The notes under the pieces are model-generated. The model was not told where the DNA came from and made no database searches. It saw only the letters and a list, made by a program, of their open reading frames with translations. From contig NZ_CP120468.1 of NCBI RefSeq assembly GCF_029490015.1, forward strand, positions 2,418,001-2,482,000: a stretch of 64,000 bases of DNA, read 5' to 3'. Position 1 is the first letter of the stretch. Each line of letters begins with the position of its first letter. The translations under genes and the position numbers were made by a program. Source of the DNA: Halobaculum limi (GTDB taxonomy: Archaea > Halobacteriota > Halobacteria > Halobacteriales > Haloferacaceae). Below are positions 1 through 9,626 of this stretch, in pieces.

Positions 1-993
1 ATCTCGAAGGGCTGTGAACAGTGCTCCAAGGGCGGGAAGATGGTGCTGTTCGTGTACGGCTACTGCGACCAGCGCGACTGCTTCTACTGTCCGCTCGGGG
101 AGAACCGCAAGAACGTCACCGACGTGTACGCCAACGAGCGACTCGTCGAGTCCGACGAGGACGTCATCGAGGAGGCCAAGCGGATGTCGGCGCTGGGCAC
201 CTCCATCACCGGCGGCGAGCCACAGGAGGCGATGGCGAAGACGTGTCGGTACCTCCGTCTGCTGAAAGACGAGTTTGGCGAGGACCACCACACCCACCTC
301 TACACGGGGATTCCGGGTGGCCGCGAGAATATGCGCCGCCTCTCGGAGGCCGGTCTCGACGAGATTCGCTTCCACCCGCCGGTCGAGCAGTGGGGCGACC
401 TCCACGGCACCGAGTGGGAGGACATCCTCTACATCGCCCGCGAGGAGGGACTGACGCCGGCGTTCGAGATTCCGGGCATCCGCGCCGAAGAGGAGTTCCT
501 CGAGTTCCTCGACGAGGGTGCGGCCGAGTTCTGCAACGTCAACGAATTCGAGATGTCCGACGGGAACTACCGGCGGATGCAAGAGCAGGGCTTCGAACTG
601 CAGGAGGGCCACATGTCCGCCGTCGACGGATCGAAAGAGGCCATCCTCGACGTGATGGGCGACCACCCGAAGGTGTACTTCTGTACCTCGGTGTTCAAAG
701 ACGCCGCCCAACACCGCAACCGCTTGAAGCGGATGGCGCGCAACCTCCGTCGCCCGTTCGACGAGGTGACCGACGACGGGACGCTCGTGTACGGCAAGAC
801 GTACGCCAGCCCCGACCGCATCGCGGAACTCGGCGTGCCCGAGGAGTTCTACTCCGTCAAGTCGAACCACGTCGAGGTCGCGTGGTGGCTATTGGAGGAG
901 ATGATCGAAGAGGGTGACCTCGACGACGGCGAAGTCGTCGAACAGTACCCGACCTACGACGGGACGGTCGTCGAGCGGACGCCGCTGGCGTAA
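1..993 (+). CDS. radical SAM protein (COG2108-like), 5' end outside window
   Basis: The reading frame is open from base 1 and gives I-S-K-G-C-E-Q-C-S-K-G-G before the first ATG at 40. Because this Cys-containing segment is part of the archaeal family, the gene begins outside the window and the ATG at 40 is internal. The iron-sulfur motif reads GYCDQRDCFYCPLG, so the cysteine spacing is CX4CX2C rather than the canonical CX3CX2C; an ITGGEP motif (SAM-binding GGE type) follows. The family is related to pyruvate formate-lyase activating enzyme, but its substrate is unknown. The C-terminus is complete. Family call is confident, function is not. Confidence 0.9.
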   Translation: MSKGCEQCSKGGKMVLFVYGYCDQRDCFYCPLGENRKNVTDVYANERLVESDEDVIEEAKRMSALGTSITGGEPQEAMAKTCRYLRLLKDEFGEDHHTHLYTGIPGGRENMRRLSEAGLDEIRFHPPVEQWGDLHGTEWEDILYIAREEGLTPAFEIPGIRAEEEFLEFLDEGAAEFCNVNEFEMSDGNYRRMQEQGFELQEGHMSAVDGSKEAILDVMGDHPKVYFCTSVFKDAAQHRNRLKRMARNLRRPFDEVTDDGTLVYGKTYASPDRIAELGVPEEFYSVKSNHVEVAWWLLEEMIEEGDLDDGEVVEQYPTYDGTVVERTPLA

Positions 994-1036
994 GGCGGCA
1001 GAAGACACTTACTGCGGTTCTCGGTATGGTTGCGCC

Positions 1037-1516
1037 GTGATCAGTGCCCTCCGTCTGCTCGTGGTCTGTTGTCTCGTCGCGTCGGCGGGGTGTCTCGGTC
1101 CCTCCGGCGCAGCTCCCTCCACGACTGACGCGCCCACCGACTCGCCAGCCGCGACGCCGACCGTGACGCCGACAGCGACACCCACGCCTCCCGTCTCGGC
1201 CGAGGCCGCGGGTGAGCGAGCCATCGCCGCCGAGAAAGACCGGATCGAACGGGTCGCTGCGGACGACGACACGCTCACGGGGCTCGCATTCGGTATCCTC
1301 CGTCCCGCCGAGTTCGAGGTCGTAGAGTGGAACCGAACCAGCATCACCGTTCGCGTGCGCGTCGGCTACAGCGTCTCGTTCGACTGCGACGGCGACGGAG
1401 ACCCGGAGTCGTCGGCCGACGGCGCGTACACCGAGGCGACGTATCTCGTCACGGAGACGGAGACGGAACTGCGAACCATCTCGCAGGAGTTCCTACCGAG
1501 CGGTGGGCACTGCTAG
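1037..1516 (+). CDS. small secreted lipoprotein, function unknown
   Basis: I place the start at GTG 1037, giving 159 residues. The N-terminus is a hydrophobic stretch ending in a lipobox (LVASAGC at about residues 13-19), so the mature protein would be lipid-anchored outside the membrane. A Pro/Thr-rich linker (repeated TPT) follows, typical of haloarchaeal surface proteins, then a domain of about 110 residues with no motif I recognise. The frame is open further upstream, but a longer start would bury the signal peptide. It ends 2 bases before the convergent NYN gene stop. Confidence 0.75.
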   Translation: MISALRLLVVCCLVASAGCLGPSGAAPSTTDAPTDSPAATPTVTPTATPTPPVSAEAAGERAIAAEKDRIERVAADDDTLTGLAFGILRPAEFEVVEWNRTSITVRVRVGYSVSFDCDGDGDPESSADGAYTEATYLVTETETELRTISQEFLPSGGHC

Positions 1517-1518
1517 AG

Positions 1519-2064
1519 TTACTCCCCGAGTGTCACCGCGTCGTCGGCACTCCGGCGGAGTGCGTCCGACCGCCCGTAACTGCCCGGCGCGATAGCGAGC
1601 GTGCGCAGGCCGTACTCGTTGGCAGCCTCTAGCGCGGGCTTGAAGTCGGTGTCGCGCGAGGCGACGGCGACCGTCGCGGCGCGGCGTTCGGCCGCGAACG
1701 TCGCCACGTCGACGGCGAGTTTCACGTCCACGTCGCCGCTGGTGGTGACGACCTGGAAGCCGTTGGCTTCGGCGGCTTGGATGAGGCCAGGCGTCGCGTG
1801 TTCGTCGAGGTACAGGCGGGCGGTCACGAGGTCACCGTCGGCTTCCGCGGCCGCACGGAGGTCTGCGAAGTCGACGTCGAACTCGTCGCGAAACACGTTC
1901 GGCCCGTCGACGAACAGGGCGACGCCGCGAGGTTCGGCGTACGACCCGTCGGCGTCGTGCCACGGTCCGTGGGGGCCGGCGTGCCCCGCCCCGGCGGGGG
2001 GCGTGTCGTCGCCGGCCGCGTCGGCGGTCGGAGACGACGTCCCCAGCCAGTCGAACAGTCCCAT
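1519..2064 (-). CDS. NYN domain protein (PIN-like nuclease fold)
   Basis: 181 residues. After an acidic, low-complexity N-terminus of about 45 residues comes the NYN core: VALFVDGPNV with the first acidic residue, then DVDVKLAVDVA and ASRDTDFKPAL carrying the other conserved Asp residues, and a C-terminal LRTLAIAPG strand. NYN proteins of this type (TIGR00288/LabA-like) have the metal-dependent PIN nuclease fold and are thought to act on RNA; the target here is unknown. The acidic set looks intact, so nuclease activity is plausible. It is divergent from the protease gene and shares a palindrome-containing intergenic region with it. Confidence 0.85.
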   Translation of the reverse strand: MGLFDWLGTSSPTADAAGDDTPPAGAGHAGPHGPWHDADGSYAEPRGVALFVDGPNVFRDEFDVDFADLRAAAEADGDLVTARLYLDEHATPGLIQAAEANGFQVVTTSGDVDVKLAVDVATFAAERRAATVAVASRDTDFKPALEAANEYGLRTLAIAPGSYGRSDALRRSADDAVTLGE

Positions 2065-2114
2065 ACTCGCGGATTCTCCCAGTCGCCGATACGCGTTCCG
2101 GTCCTCGGCCAGTA

Positions 2115-2144
2115 TTTGAATTTTTATTCTGTCGACAGTTCAAA
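2115..2144. promoter_or_regulatory. palindrome block in divergent NYN/protease intergenic region
   Basis: A 10-base perfect palindrome CTGTCGACAG (2129-2138) lies between TTTGAA (2115-2120) and TTCAAA (2139-2144), which are each other's reverse complement. The surrounding 2105-2160 stretch is AT-rich. It lies about 50-80 bases upstream of the NYN ATG, so it could be an operator for that gene, for the protease, or for both. Inference only. Confidence 0.4.
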
Positions 2145-2313
2145 AACAAAATAAGAGCGTTCGGTCAGAAGAATCTATAGGAAATCGCCAGCAAGCGTAG
2201 CGAACGAACGGTCGGCTTCGACCACTGGATACACGTTTATTTCAGATTACTCTGTATAGTTTGCAGTATTAAATTGTTGAATATAACAGTAGAATTAAGT
2301 AGAGCGCTCGACC

Positions 2314-3936
2314 GTGACAGATCGTCTCATGACAGACAGCAACGAACGCGACGGCGTGCGGCGACGCGGATTCTTGAAACTGACTGGTGTGGCCGCCGGG
2401 ACGGCCGCGATGGGCGGAGTCGCCGCCGCTCGTTCCGGGCGAGACCCGGGCCCGAAGGAAGACGAGGTTCTCGTCGGTGTCTCCGTCACCGCCGACGACA
2501 TCGAACAGGAGGTCGCACAGTACGTCCCCGGCAACGCCGAGGTCGTCCACAGCAACGAGACGCTCAGTTACGTCGCGGTCGCGTTCCCGTCGGAGGCCGC
2601 AGACGTGGCACGGGAGAACTTCGTCGAAGCGATCACGAAGAAAGACCACATCAAGTACGCCGAGGACAACGAGACGCTGGAGACGCAGTTGGCTCCCAGC
2701 GACCCGCAGTTCGACAGTCAGTACGCGCCTCAACAGGTCCGCTCGGACGAGGCGTGGGACACGACGCTCGGTGACTCCTCGGTGACCATCGCCGTCGTCG
2801 ACACCGGCGCACAGTACGACCACCCTGATCTGCAGGGTAACTACGCTTCGGACCCCGGCCGCGACTTCGTAGACGACGACTCCGACCCCGCTCCTGACGT
2901 CCCGAGCGACGAGTACCACGGCACACACGTCTCCGGATGTGCGGCGGCCGTCGTCGACAACGGTTCCGGCGTCGCCGGACAGGGTAACTCTACGCTCATC
3001 AACGGCCGTTCGCTCGACGAGTCGGGGTCCGGGTCGACCGCGGACATCGCCGACGCGGTCCAGTGGGCCGCCGACCAAGGGGCGGACGTGATCAACCTCA
3101 GCCTCGGTGGCGGTGGCTACACAAGCACGATGAAAAACGCCGTCAGTTACGCCGACGACAACGGGGCGCTCGTCGTCGCCGCCGCCGGCAACAACGGCAC
3201 CTCGTCGGTCAGCTATCCCGCGGCCTACAGCGAGTGTCTCGCCGTCTCAGCGGTCGACTCCAACGAGAACCTCGCGTCGTTCTCGCAGTACGGCGACAGC
3301 GTCGAACTGTGCGCGCCTGGCGTCAACGTCCTCTCGACGACGACCGAGACCCGCGGCGGCTACGAGGAACTGTCCGGCACGTCGATGGCGACGCCCGTCA
3401 CCAGCGGCGTCGCCGGTCTGACGCTCGCGAAGTGGTCGAGCCTCACGAATCTCGAACTCCGCGACCACCTGAAGGCGACCGCCAGCGACGTCGGTCTCTC
3501 CAGCACCCAGCAGGGGAGCGGACAGGTCGACGCGTACGCCGCCGTCACCACCGACCCCGCGAATAGCGACGGCGGTGACGACGGGGGTGACGGTGGCGAC
3601 GGCGGCGGGAGCGGCGACACCACGACCGGGTCGGTCGACGGGTCGCTGTCGGGGTACTGGGACTACGACAACTACACGTGGGCGTGGACGTACTCCGCGC
3701 CGAGTCGTGTCGTCGTCGAACTCGACGGCCCCGCCGACGCCGACTTCGACCTGTACGTCAACACGGGCACCACGCAGAATGCCTCACCCAGCAACTACGA
3801 CTACGCCTCCTACACGATGGACAGCCAAGAGTCGGTCACCATCGACGACCCCGACGACTCCACGGACCTCCAGATCGACGTGGACTCCTACAGCGGATCG
3901 GGAAGTTACACGCTGACGATCACCGAGTACCAGTAA
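2314..3936 (+). CDS. secreted subtilisin-family serine protease (halolysin-type)
   Basis: 540 residues from the first of two in-frame ATGs (2314 and 2329; the second may be used). A Tat signal (RRRGFLKLTG, about 16-25) marks export of the folded enzyme. Residues about 49-125 look like an I9-type propeptide. The S8 triad is present: Asp163 (VVDTGAQYDHPDLQG), His202 (HGTHVSG) and Ser357 (SGTSMATP). A Gly/Asp linker at about 415-435 leads to a C-terminal PPC-type beta domain (about 440-540), as in halolysins. It should degrade extracellular protein at high salt. The 5' region (about 2225-2310) is AT-rich and holds several TATA-like stretches. No neighbour suggests a specific substrate. Confidence 0.95.
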   Translation: MTDRLMTDSNERDGVRRRGFLKLTGVAAGTAAMGGVAAARSGRDPGPKEDEVLVGVSVTADDIEQEVAQYVPGNAEVVHSNETLSYVAVAFPSEAADVARENFVEAITKKDHIKYAEDNETLETQLAPSDPQFDSQYAPQQVRSDEAWDTTLGDSSVTIAVVDTGAQYDHPDLQGNYASDPGRDFVDDDSDPAPDVPSDEYHGTHVSGCAAAVVDNGSGVAGQGNSTLINGRSLDESGSGSTADIADAVQWAADQGADVINLSLGGGGYTSTMKNAVSYADDNGALVVAAAGNNGTSSVSYPAAYSECLAVSAVDSNENLASFSQYGDSVELCAPGVNVLSTTTETRGGYEELSGTSMATPVTSGVAGLTLAKWSSLTNLELRDHLKATASDVGLSSTQQGSGQVDAYAAVTTDPANSDGGDDGGDGGDGGGSGDTTTGSVDGSLSGYWDYDNYTWAWTYSAPSRVVVELDGPADADFDLYVNTGTTQNASPSNYDYASYTMDSQESVTIDDPDDSTDLQIDVDSYSGSGSYTLTITEYQ

Positions 3937-4058
3937 CGTCCGACGACGACCGGACCACTCGATCGCGGTCAGAACCACCGCCTCGACCCCTGTCGGTTGC
4001 CTGCCCGCTGATTCCCGAGAGGGAAACCGACATACGCCTGCCACGCGTGAGGCGAGGT

Positions 4059-4517
4059 ATGAGCAATTGGACCGACGCCATCGTCTCCGAGCGGATGGCT
4101 GTCGACCGCGAGTTCTCCCAGCGGGTGCAGCAGTCGCAGTTCTCCAACCAAGAGTGGAGTCTCGTGATGACCGCCACGGAGTTCGAGATCGAACACGCGG
4201 ACGACCCCGAGCGTGCCCGCATCGTCGCGGACACGTCGAAACTCCCGCAGATTATGCCCGAGATGGACAACATCTCGAAACAGATGGGCGCGATGGCCGG
4301 CGGCGGCGACCCGAGTGCCTCCTCGAAAGACGGCGTGTTCGGCGGCATCCTCTCGGACATCAAAGACGTCATCACCGGCGGAGGTGGCAGCGGGGGGCAA
4401 GACAAAGAGAAACTCGCGGCCGCCGAGCAACTCGCACAGGAGTACGCCGACGAACTCCAGACGCACCTCGAACGGAAGGGGCGCTTCGAGCAGGTCTGTC
4501 TCGCGTACCAAGAGTAA
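4059..4517 (+). CDS. haloarchaeal conserved protein (DUF5799-like)
   Basis: 152 residues from ATG 4059. The N-terminal half (MSNWTDAIVSERMAVDREF, then a motif like EWSLVMTATEFEIEHADDPE) resembles a protein family that I recall as DUF5799 and that is restricted to haloarchaea. A Gly-rich linker (about 105-112) precedes a C-terminal helix rich in Glu and Gln. There are no membrane segments or catalytic motifs. The frame is open far upstream through the protease 3' end, but only the part from 4059 has normal protein character. Function unknown; the DUF number is from memory. Confidence 0.75.
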   Translation: MSNWTDAIVSERMAVDREFSQRVQQSQFSNQEWSLVMTATEFEIEHADDPERARIVADTSKLPQIMPEMDNISKQMGAMAGGGDPSASSKDGVFGGILSDIKDVITGGGGSGGQDKEKLAAAEQLAQEYADELQTHLERKGRFEQVCLAYQE

Positions 4518-4602
4518 GTAGCGCGGGCCCTCCCGTCGCGGCTGCTGTTGCTCGACGTGTCCTGACGGTCTGAACTGTCTGCGAAAACGTGGAGCGGCGG
4601 GT

Positions 4603-5616
4603 CTACAGTCGCGCCAGCACCGCGTCGGTCACGTCCTCGGTCGTCGCCTCGCCGCCCAAGTCGGGCGTGCGCGGGCCGTCCGAGAGGACGGACTCGACGG
4701 CCGAGCGAATCTGTGCGCCGGCCTCGTCGTCGCCGAGCGATTCGACGAGCATCGCCGCCGACAACAGCGTCGCCGATGGGTTCGCGACTCCATCACCGGC
4801 GATGTCGGGTGCGGTGCCGTGGACCGGTTCGAACAGCCCACGTTCCGGGCCGACGTTCGCGGACGGGAGCAGACCGAGGCCGCCGACGAGTCCGGCCGCC
4901 AGATCCGAGAGCACGTCGCCCGCGAGGTTGGGACAGACGACCACGTCGAACTGCTCGGGGTCGAGACAGACGTGCGTGGCGAATGCGTCCATCAGAACCG
5001 TGTCGGCGTCGACGCCTGCCGCCTCCGCTTCCGCGAGGACGGTGTCGCGAAACAGGCCGTCCGTCTCGCGCATCACGTTCGCCTTGTGCGCGACGGTGAA
5101 GCCGTCGTACCCTCGCTCCTCGACGAACTCACACGCGAACTGTCCCAGTCGCCGCGACGCCGACTGCGTGACGACGCGCGTCAGCGTCGACACGTCGTCG
5201 GTGAGGCGGTCCTCGTGGCCCGCGTACACGCCCTCGGTGTTCTCCCGCAGGAAGACGAGGTCCGTCTCCGGGCGAAGCGCGTCGACGCCGGGGTACGCCC
5301 GCGCCGGGCGGATATTGACGAACGACCCGACGGCCTCCCGGAGCGGGAGGATCACGTCCGCGGCCGACTCCCCGGCCGCGCCGAACAGCGTCGCGTCCGC
5401 GGACGCCGCGAGGTCGTACGTCTCGGCGGGCAACGCTTCACCCGTCTCGTCGAGGGTGGCGTCGCCGGCCTCCGCCTCGGTGAACTCGTAGTCGCCGACG
5501 GCGTCGAGTACGTCGACGGCCGCGGGGACGACCTCCTGCCCGATGCCGTCGCCGGGGATGACCGCAATCTCCGGGACGTCGCCGCCGTCGGTCACCGTGT
5601 TCGCTCCCTCAGTCAT
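4603..5616 (-). CDS. leuB: 3-isopropylmalate dehydrogenase
   Basis: 337 residues. LeuB oxidatively decarboxylates 3-isopropylmalate to 2-oxoisocaproate with NAD, the last dedicated step to leucine. Seen: [14 protein letters not shown] near the N-terminus, [12 protein letters not shown] with the substrate-binding Arg, HKANVMR with the catalytic Lys, [29 protein letters not shown] with the metal-binding Asp residues, and [13 protein letters not shown]. It is the last gene of the ilv-leu block; its start overlaps the leuD stop by 8 bases, which supports translational coupling. Confidence 0.96.
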   Translation of the reverse strand: MTEGANTVTDGGDVPEIAVIPGDGIGQEVVPAAVDVLDAVGDYEFTEAEAGDATLDETGEALPAETYDLAASADATLFGAAGESAADVILPLREAVGSFVNIRPARAYPGVDALRPETDLVFLRENTEGVYAGHEDRLTDDVSTLTRVVTQSASRRLGQFACEFVEERGYDGFTVAHKANVMRETDGLFRDTVLAEAEAAGVDADTVLMDAFATHVCLDPEQFDVVVCPNLAGDVLSDLAAGLVGGLGLLPSANVGPERGLFEPVHGTAPDIAGDGVANPSATLLSAAMLVESLGDDEAGAQIRSAVESVLSDGPRTPDLGGEATTEDVTDAVLARL

Positions 5617-6226
5617 CGGTGTACGGGAGGTCGTCGTGGGTCGCTTTCGCGCGGTCGAGATTGCTCCGCATCACGGCGGTCGTGTCCCAGATGCCCTCCA
5701 ACAGGGCCTCTCGCATCGCGGGCGGGATGGTCCCCTCGACGGTGTTCCCGTCGTAGCGGACGGTCTCTGAGCGCACGTCCACCTCGATGCCGGCCTCGGG
5801 ATTCGACTCGATGAACTCCTGCAGGGCGTCGACCTCCTCGGCGTCGACCGCGAGCGTGACGATGCCAAGCGACTTGCAGTTGTCCTGGAAAATCTCCGCG
5901 AACGACTCGCCGACGATGGCCTCGACGCCCCACCGCATCAGCCCTTGCGGGGCGTGTTCGCGCGAGGAGCCACAGCCGAAGTTGTCGTTGACCGCGAGGA
6001 CGTTCGCGCCCTGGTACTCGTTGAGTGGGTGGTCGTTGAGGGTGCCGTCCTCGTCGCGCCGCTGGTCGTAGAAGGCGTATTCACCCATATTGTCGAAGGT
6101 GACGGCCTTCAGGAATCGGGCGGGGAGGATCTGGTCGGTGTCGATGTCGTCGCCGCGGACGGGCATGCCCGTCCCCGCGACGCGACGGATGGACGGCACG
6201 GAGACGCCCTCCGCGTCGTCGCTCAT
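5609..6226 (-). CDS. leuD: 3-isopropylmalate dehydratase small subunit
   Basis: 205 residues from the ATG at 6226, which overlaps the leuC stop in an ATGA. LeuD is the swivel subunit of isopropylmalate isomerase, acting with LeuC. Family motifs seen: [15 protein letters not shown] near the N-terminus and [12 protein letters not shown] in the substrate loop. Longer upstream starts would lie inside leuC and are not needed. The length is normal for the family. Confidence 0.95.
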   Translation of the reverse strand: MSDDAEGVSVPSIRRVAGTGMPVRGDDIDTDQILPARFLKAVTFDNMGEYAFYDQRRDEDGTLNDHPLNEYQGANVLAVNDNFGCGSSREHAPQGLMRWGVEAIVGESFAEIFQDNCKSLGIVTLAVDAEEVDALQEFIESNPEAGIEVDVRSETVRYDGNTVEGTIPPAMREALLEGIWDTTAVMRSNLDRAKATHDDLPYTDD

Positions 6227-7659
6227 TCGTCCACCTCCGCGCCGACGCTGTCGGCGGTGTCGAGTTCTCGGACGTCCGTCACCGCACCCTCGACGGCCGC
6301 CGCCGCGACCATCGCGGGCGACATCAGGTGGGTGCGCCCCTCGGTGCTCCCCTGTCGACCGACGTAGTTGCGGTTCGACGAGGAGGCACACACCTCGTCG
6401 CCCTCGAGGGCGTCGTCGTTCATCGCGAGGCACATCGAACACCCGGCCTCGCGCCACTGGAAGCCGGCGTCTTTGAACACCTGATCGATGCCCTCGGCCT
6501 CCAGTTTCCGCTTGACTGTCCCCGACCCGGGGACCGCAAGCGCACGCACGTCGTCTGCGACTTCACGACCCTCCAGCACTCGTGCGGCCTCGCGGAAGTC
6601 CGCGACACGACCGTTCGTACACGTCCCGAGGAACGCAACGTCGACGGCGTGTCCCTCCATCGTCTCGCCGGGCGTGACCTCGGTGTGCGCCTGTGCGCGT
6701 TCGGCCGCGTCCGGGTCGCGCGTGTCGGCGGGGTCGGGAACCGCTTCGTCGACGCCGACGACCTGTTCGGGGTTCGTCCCCCACGACACCTGCGGCGCGA
6801 GGCCGTCGGCGTCGACCTCGACCACGTCGTCGTACTCGGCGTCGTCGTCCGAGCGGATGGACTCCCAGTACTGCTTGCGTTCCTCGAACGCCTCGCCCTC
6901 GGGGGCGAACTCGCGGCCTTCGAGGTACTCGTAGGTGGTCTCGTCGGGGTTGATGTAGCCCGCGCGAGCGCCGCCCTCGATAGACATGTTGCACACGGCG
7001 AGGCGACCCTCCATATCCAGCGAGCGGATAGCCTCGCCGCCGTACTCGTACACGTGGCCGACGCCGCCGTCGACGCCGAGTTGTCGGATGACGTGCAGGA
7101 TGATGTCTTTCGCGCCGACGCCGTCACCGAGTTCGCCGGAGACTTCGACCCGGCGGACGGCTTTCTTGTCTGCGGCGATAGAGCCAGTCGCGAACACGTC
7201 GCGAATCTGGCTGGTCCCGATGCCCATCCCGATGGCGCCGAACGCGCCGTGGGTGGAGGTGTGGCTGTCACCACAGACGACCGTCATTCCCGGCTGGACG
7301 AAGCCCAGTTCCGGGCCGACTACGTGGGCGATGCCCTGTCGGTCGTCGTCGAGACCGAAAAAGCGGATGCCCGCCTCCTCGGTGTTGCGTTCGAGGTGGG
7401 TAAGCATCTCCTCGGCCTGGTCGTCCGCGAGCGGTCGCTCACGACCCTCCGGGTCGGTCGGCACGATGTGGTCCGTCGTCGCCACGGTCCGGTCCGGAAA
7501 CGCGACCTCCATCTCGCGTTCGCGCAACATTCCGAACGCCTGCGGACTCGTCACTTCGTGGACGAGGTGGAGGCCGATGAACAGTTGGTCCTGTCCGTTC
7601 GGCAGGTCCGCCACCTTGTGCCGCTCCCACACCTTGTCGTACAGCGTTCCCTCGCTCAT
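6223..7659 (-). CDS. leuC: 3-isopropylmalate dehydratase large subunit
   Basis: 478 residues from ATG 7659 ([14 protein letters not shown]). LeuC carries the [4Fe-4S] cluster that isomerises 2- to 3-isopropylmalate. Seen: VCGDSHTSTHGAFGAIGMGIG, the cluster cysteines in FLGTCTNGR and GCSMCLAMN, and SSNRNYVGRQG near the C-terminus. Its start overlaps the stop of the small upstream ORF by 4 bases (ATGA). The internal Asp/Glu-rich stretch near residues 210-250 is a halophilic trait rather than a separate domain. Confidence 0.96.
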   Translation of the reverse strand: MSEGTLYDKVWERHKVADLPNGQDQLFIGLHLVHEVTSPQAFGMLREREMEVAFPDRTVATTDHIVPTDPEGRERPLADDQAEEMLTHLERNTEEAGIRFFGLDDDRQGIAHVVGPELGFVQPGMTVVCGDSHTSTHGAFGAIGMGIGTSQIRDVFATGSIAADKKAVRRVEVSGELGDGVGAKDIILHVIRQLGVDGGVGHVYEYGGEAIRSLDMEGRLAVCNMSIEGGARAGYINPDETTYEYLEGREFAPEGEAFEERKQYWESIRSDDDAEYDDVVEVDADGLAPQVSWGTNPEQVVGVDEAVPDPADTRDPDAAERAQAHTEVTPGETMEGHAVDVAFLGTCTNGRVADFREAARVLEGREVADDVRALAVPGSGTVKRKLEAEGIDQVFKDAGFQWREAGCSMCLAMNDDALEGDEVCASSSNRNYVGRQGSTEGRTHLMSPAMVAAAAVEGAVTDVRELDTADSVGAEVDE

Positions 7660-7820
7660 CGGTCCGTCTCGTCGCCGGTGGTGTCGTCCGTCGCGTCGTC
7701 GCGACCGCGCTCCCACACCGCGTTCGGGTCGGCCGCGCCCTCGGGCGCTTCGTGGTCGATGTCCGCGATGGTGTCGGCGTCGTCCTCGTGGTCGGCAGCC
7801 GTCTCCGCTGTGTCAGTCAT
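7656..7820 (-). CDS. small acidic protein inside the ilv-leu operon, unknown
   Basis: 54 residues beginning [16 protein letters not shown]. The ATG overlaps the ilvC 3' end by 8 bases, and the stop overlaps the leuC start as ATGA, so the frame exactly bridges two biosynthetic genes. It is very rich in Asp, Glu, Ala and Thr, with one central hydrophobic patch ([22 protein letters not shown]). No motif is recognised. The precise overlaps at both ends argue that it is translated, either as a small protein or only to couple translation of leuC to ilvC. Confidence 0.6.
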   Translation of the reverse strand: MTDTAETAADHEDDADTIADIDHEAPEGAADPNAVWERGRDDATDDTTGDETDR

Positions 7821-8874
7821 CCGCTCGTACCTCGGCTTTCTCGTCGTCTTCGGACTCCGAGGCTGGCGCTTCGCCGCCCCACGCGAACAGCGAGCGGAGG
7901 TCTTCGCCCACGTTCTCGATGTCGTGGTTCTTCTCGGCCTCGCGCAGTTGCGTGTAGGAGGGCCGTCCGGCCTGGTTCTCCGCGATCCACTCACGGGCGA
8001 AGGTGCCGTCCTGCACCGCTTCGAGGACTTCCTCCATATTCTCTCGGGCGTGTTCGTCGACGACTTCGTCGCCGCGGACGAGACCGCCGTACTCCGCGGT
8101 GTCGGAGACGGAGTCCCACATCTCGCCGAGTCCACCCTCGTACATGAGGTCGACGATGAGTTTCAGTTCGTTCAGGCACTCGAAGTACGCCATCTCTCGG
8201 CTGTACCCCGCGTCGACGAGTGTCTCGTACCCCTGCTTCACCAGCGAGGTGACGCCGCCACACAGCACCGCCTGTTCGCCGAACAGGTCCGTCTCCGTCT
8301 CCTCTTGGAAACTGGTCTCGATGACGCCCGCGCGGGTACAGCCGATGGCGTGAGCGTACGCGAGGCCCTCCTGGCGGGCCTCGCCCGTAGCGTCCTGATA
8401 CACTGCGAGCAGGCCGGGCGTCCCCTCACCGGCCTCGTAGTTGCGGCGCACGAGGTGGCCGGGCGATTTCGGCGCGACCATCGTCACGTCGATGCCCTCC
8501 TTCGGAACGATCTGGTTGTAGTGGATGTTGAAGCCGTGCGCGAACTGGAGGGTGTCGCCCGCCTCGAGACCGTCTTTGATCTCCTCGTAGACGGCTGGCT
8601 GGACCGTGTCGGGGACGAGGACGGAGACGATGTCTGCTTCCTCGGCGGCGTCGGCGGGCGTCTCCACGCGCAGGCCGTCGGCTTTGGCGGCCGTCCGCGA
8701 GGAGGAGTCCTCGCGCAGGCCAACGATGACGTCCACGCCGGAGTCGTTGAGGTTCTGCGCGTGGGCGTGGCCCTGGCTGCCGTAGCCGAGGACGGCCACG
8801 GTCTTGTCGTCGATCATCGAGCGGTCGGCGTCGTCGTCGTAGTGTACGTCGGTGTCGAAGGTGTCGTCAGTCAT
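7813..8874 (-). CDS. ilvC: ketol-acid reductoisomerase (NADP+)
   Basis: 353 residues. IlvC converts acetolactate or acetohydroxybutyrate into the dihydroxy acid by alkyl migration and NADPH reduction. The Rossmann motif is [20 protein letters not shown] (about residues 28-47). Catalytic acidic and Lys/His residues fall in [25 protein letters not shown] and in [13 protein letters not shown], and the C-terminal knotted domain contains [20 protein letters not shown]. The size is that of the short class I enzyme plus acidic tails at both ends. It lies 17 bases after ilvN. Confidence 0.97.
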   Translation of the reverse strand: MTDDTFDTDVHYDDDADRSMIDDKTVAVLGYGSQGHAHAQNLNDSGVDVIVGLREDSSSRTAAKADGLRVETPADAAEEADIVSVLVPDTVQPAVYEEIKDGLEAGDTLQFAHGFNIHYNQIVPKEGIDVTMVAPKSPGHLVRRNYEAGEGTPGLLAVYQDATGEARQEGLAYAHAIGCTRAGVIETSFQEETETDLFGEQAVLCGGVTSLVKQGYETLVDAGYSREMAYFECLNELKLIVDLMYEGGLGEMWDSVSDTAEYGGLVRGDEVVDEHARENMEEVLEAVQDGTFAREWIAENQAGRPSYTQLREAEKNHDIENVGEDLRSLFAWGGEAPASESEDDEKAEVRADD

Positions 8875-8891
8875 TGTGTCTCGTAACAGCG

Positions 8892-9626
8892 TCAGTCGTC
8901 GTAGTTGGTGAACTCGTCGTCCTCGGTCGATGCCGCCGAGTCGCCTGGTTCCTCGCCGGGCGTCGTCGGGGAGTCGCCGCGTTCCAGCGCCGTCTGACCC
9001 GTCCGGGCGATCTCGATGATGCCGAACTGCTCGAACGCGTCGATGGCGTCGTCGATCTTCGATTCGCCGCCGGTGATCTGCACCGTGATGGTGCGCGGAC
9101 CGGCGTCGAGCGTCTGTCCCTCGTACATCTCGGTGATGGCGTGGACCTTCGCCGGGTCGGTGCCGCGAACCTTCAGCAACACCAGTTCGGCGGCCACGGC
9201 GTCGTCGCTCAACTCGCCGACCGCGATGACGGGCGTGAGTTTCGCGAGTTGCTTCTTCGCCTGGTCGATGCCCGCCTCCGTCTCCTCGACGACCAGCGTG
9301 ATCCGCGAGTGGCCCTCGATGGTCGTCGGACCGACGGTCAGGCTCTCGATGTTGAACTGGCGACGGCGGAACAGTCCCGCCGCCCGCGCCAGCACGCCGG
9401 GTTCGTCCTCGACGAGCGCCGAGACGGTCGTCCGGCGCGTCGGTTCGGGACCGTGATCCGGCTCTTTTCGGACGCCGTGTTCGTCACGGCGACCAGTCGG
9501 GTGCGGGCGCTCTTCGGGGCGCGGTCCCGACAGTCCCGTCTCTAGACCTTCCGAACTCGCCGGGCGGGCGCGTTCGGCCGCCGGGTGGTCGGCCGGGTGG
9601 TCGGGAGACTCGTCGCTCCCGCTCAT
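8892..9626 (-). CDS. ilvN: acetolactate synthase regulatory (small) subunit
   Basis: 244 residues from ATG 9626, whose ATGA overlaps the ilvB stop. The ACT domain begins at about residue 66 ([21 protein letters not shown], then [12 protein letters not shown]) and mediates valine feedback in this family; a second regulatory half follows ([22 protein letters not shown]). The first 65 residues and last 35 residues are hydrophilic, Pro- and Asp-rich extensions not found in bacterial IlvH/IlvN, a common haloarchaeal feature. Confidence 0.93.
   Translation of the reverse strand: MSGSDESPDHPADHPAAERARPASSEGLETGLSGPRPEERPHPTGRRDEHGVRKEPDHGPEPTRRTTVSALVEDEPGVLARAAGLFRRRQFNIESLTVGPTTIEGHSRITLVVEETEAGIDQAKKQLAKLTPVIAVGELSDDAVAAELVLLKVRGTDPAKVHAITEMYEGQTLDAGPRTITVQITGGESKIDDAIDAFEQFGIIEIARTGQTALERGDSPTTPGEEPGDSAASTEDDEFTNYDD

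Noticed and set aside
914-1036. N-terminal extension of the lipoprotein back to 914
   Set aside because: It overlaps the radical SAM gene and would place the lipobox in the middle of the protein.
6328-8886. An 852-codon plus-strand frame opposite leuC, leuD and ilvC
   Set aside because: It is the shadow of three intact biosynthetic genes; no promoter, motif or normal composition supports it.
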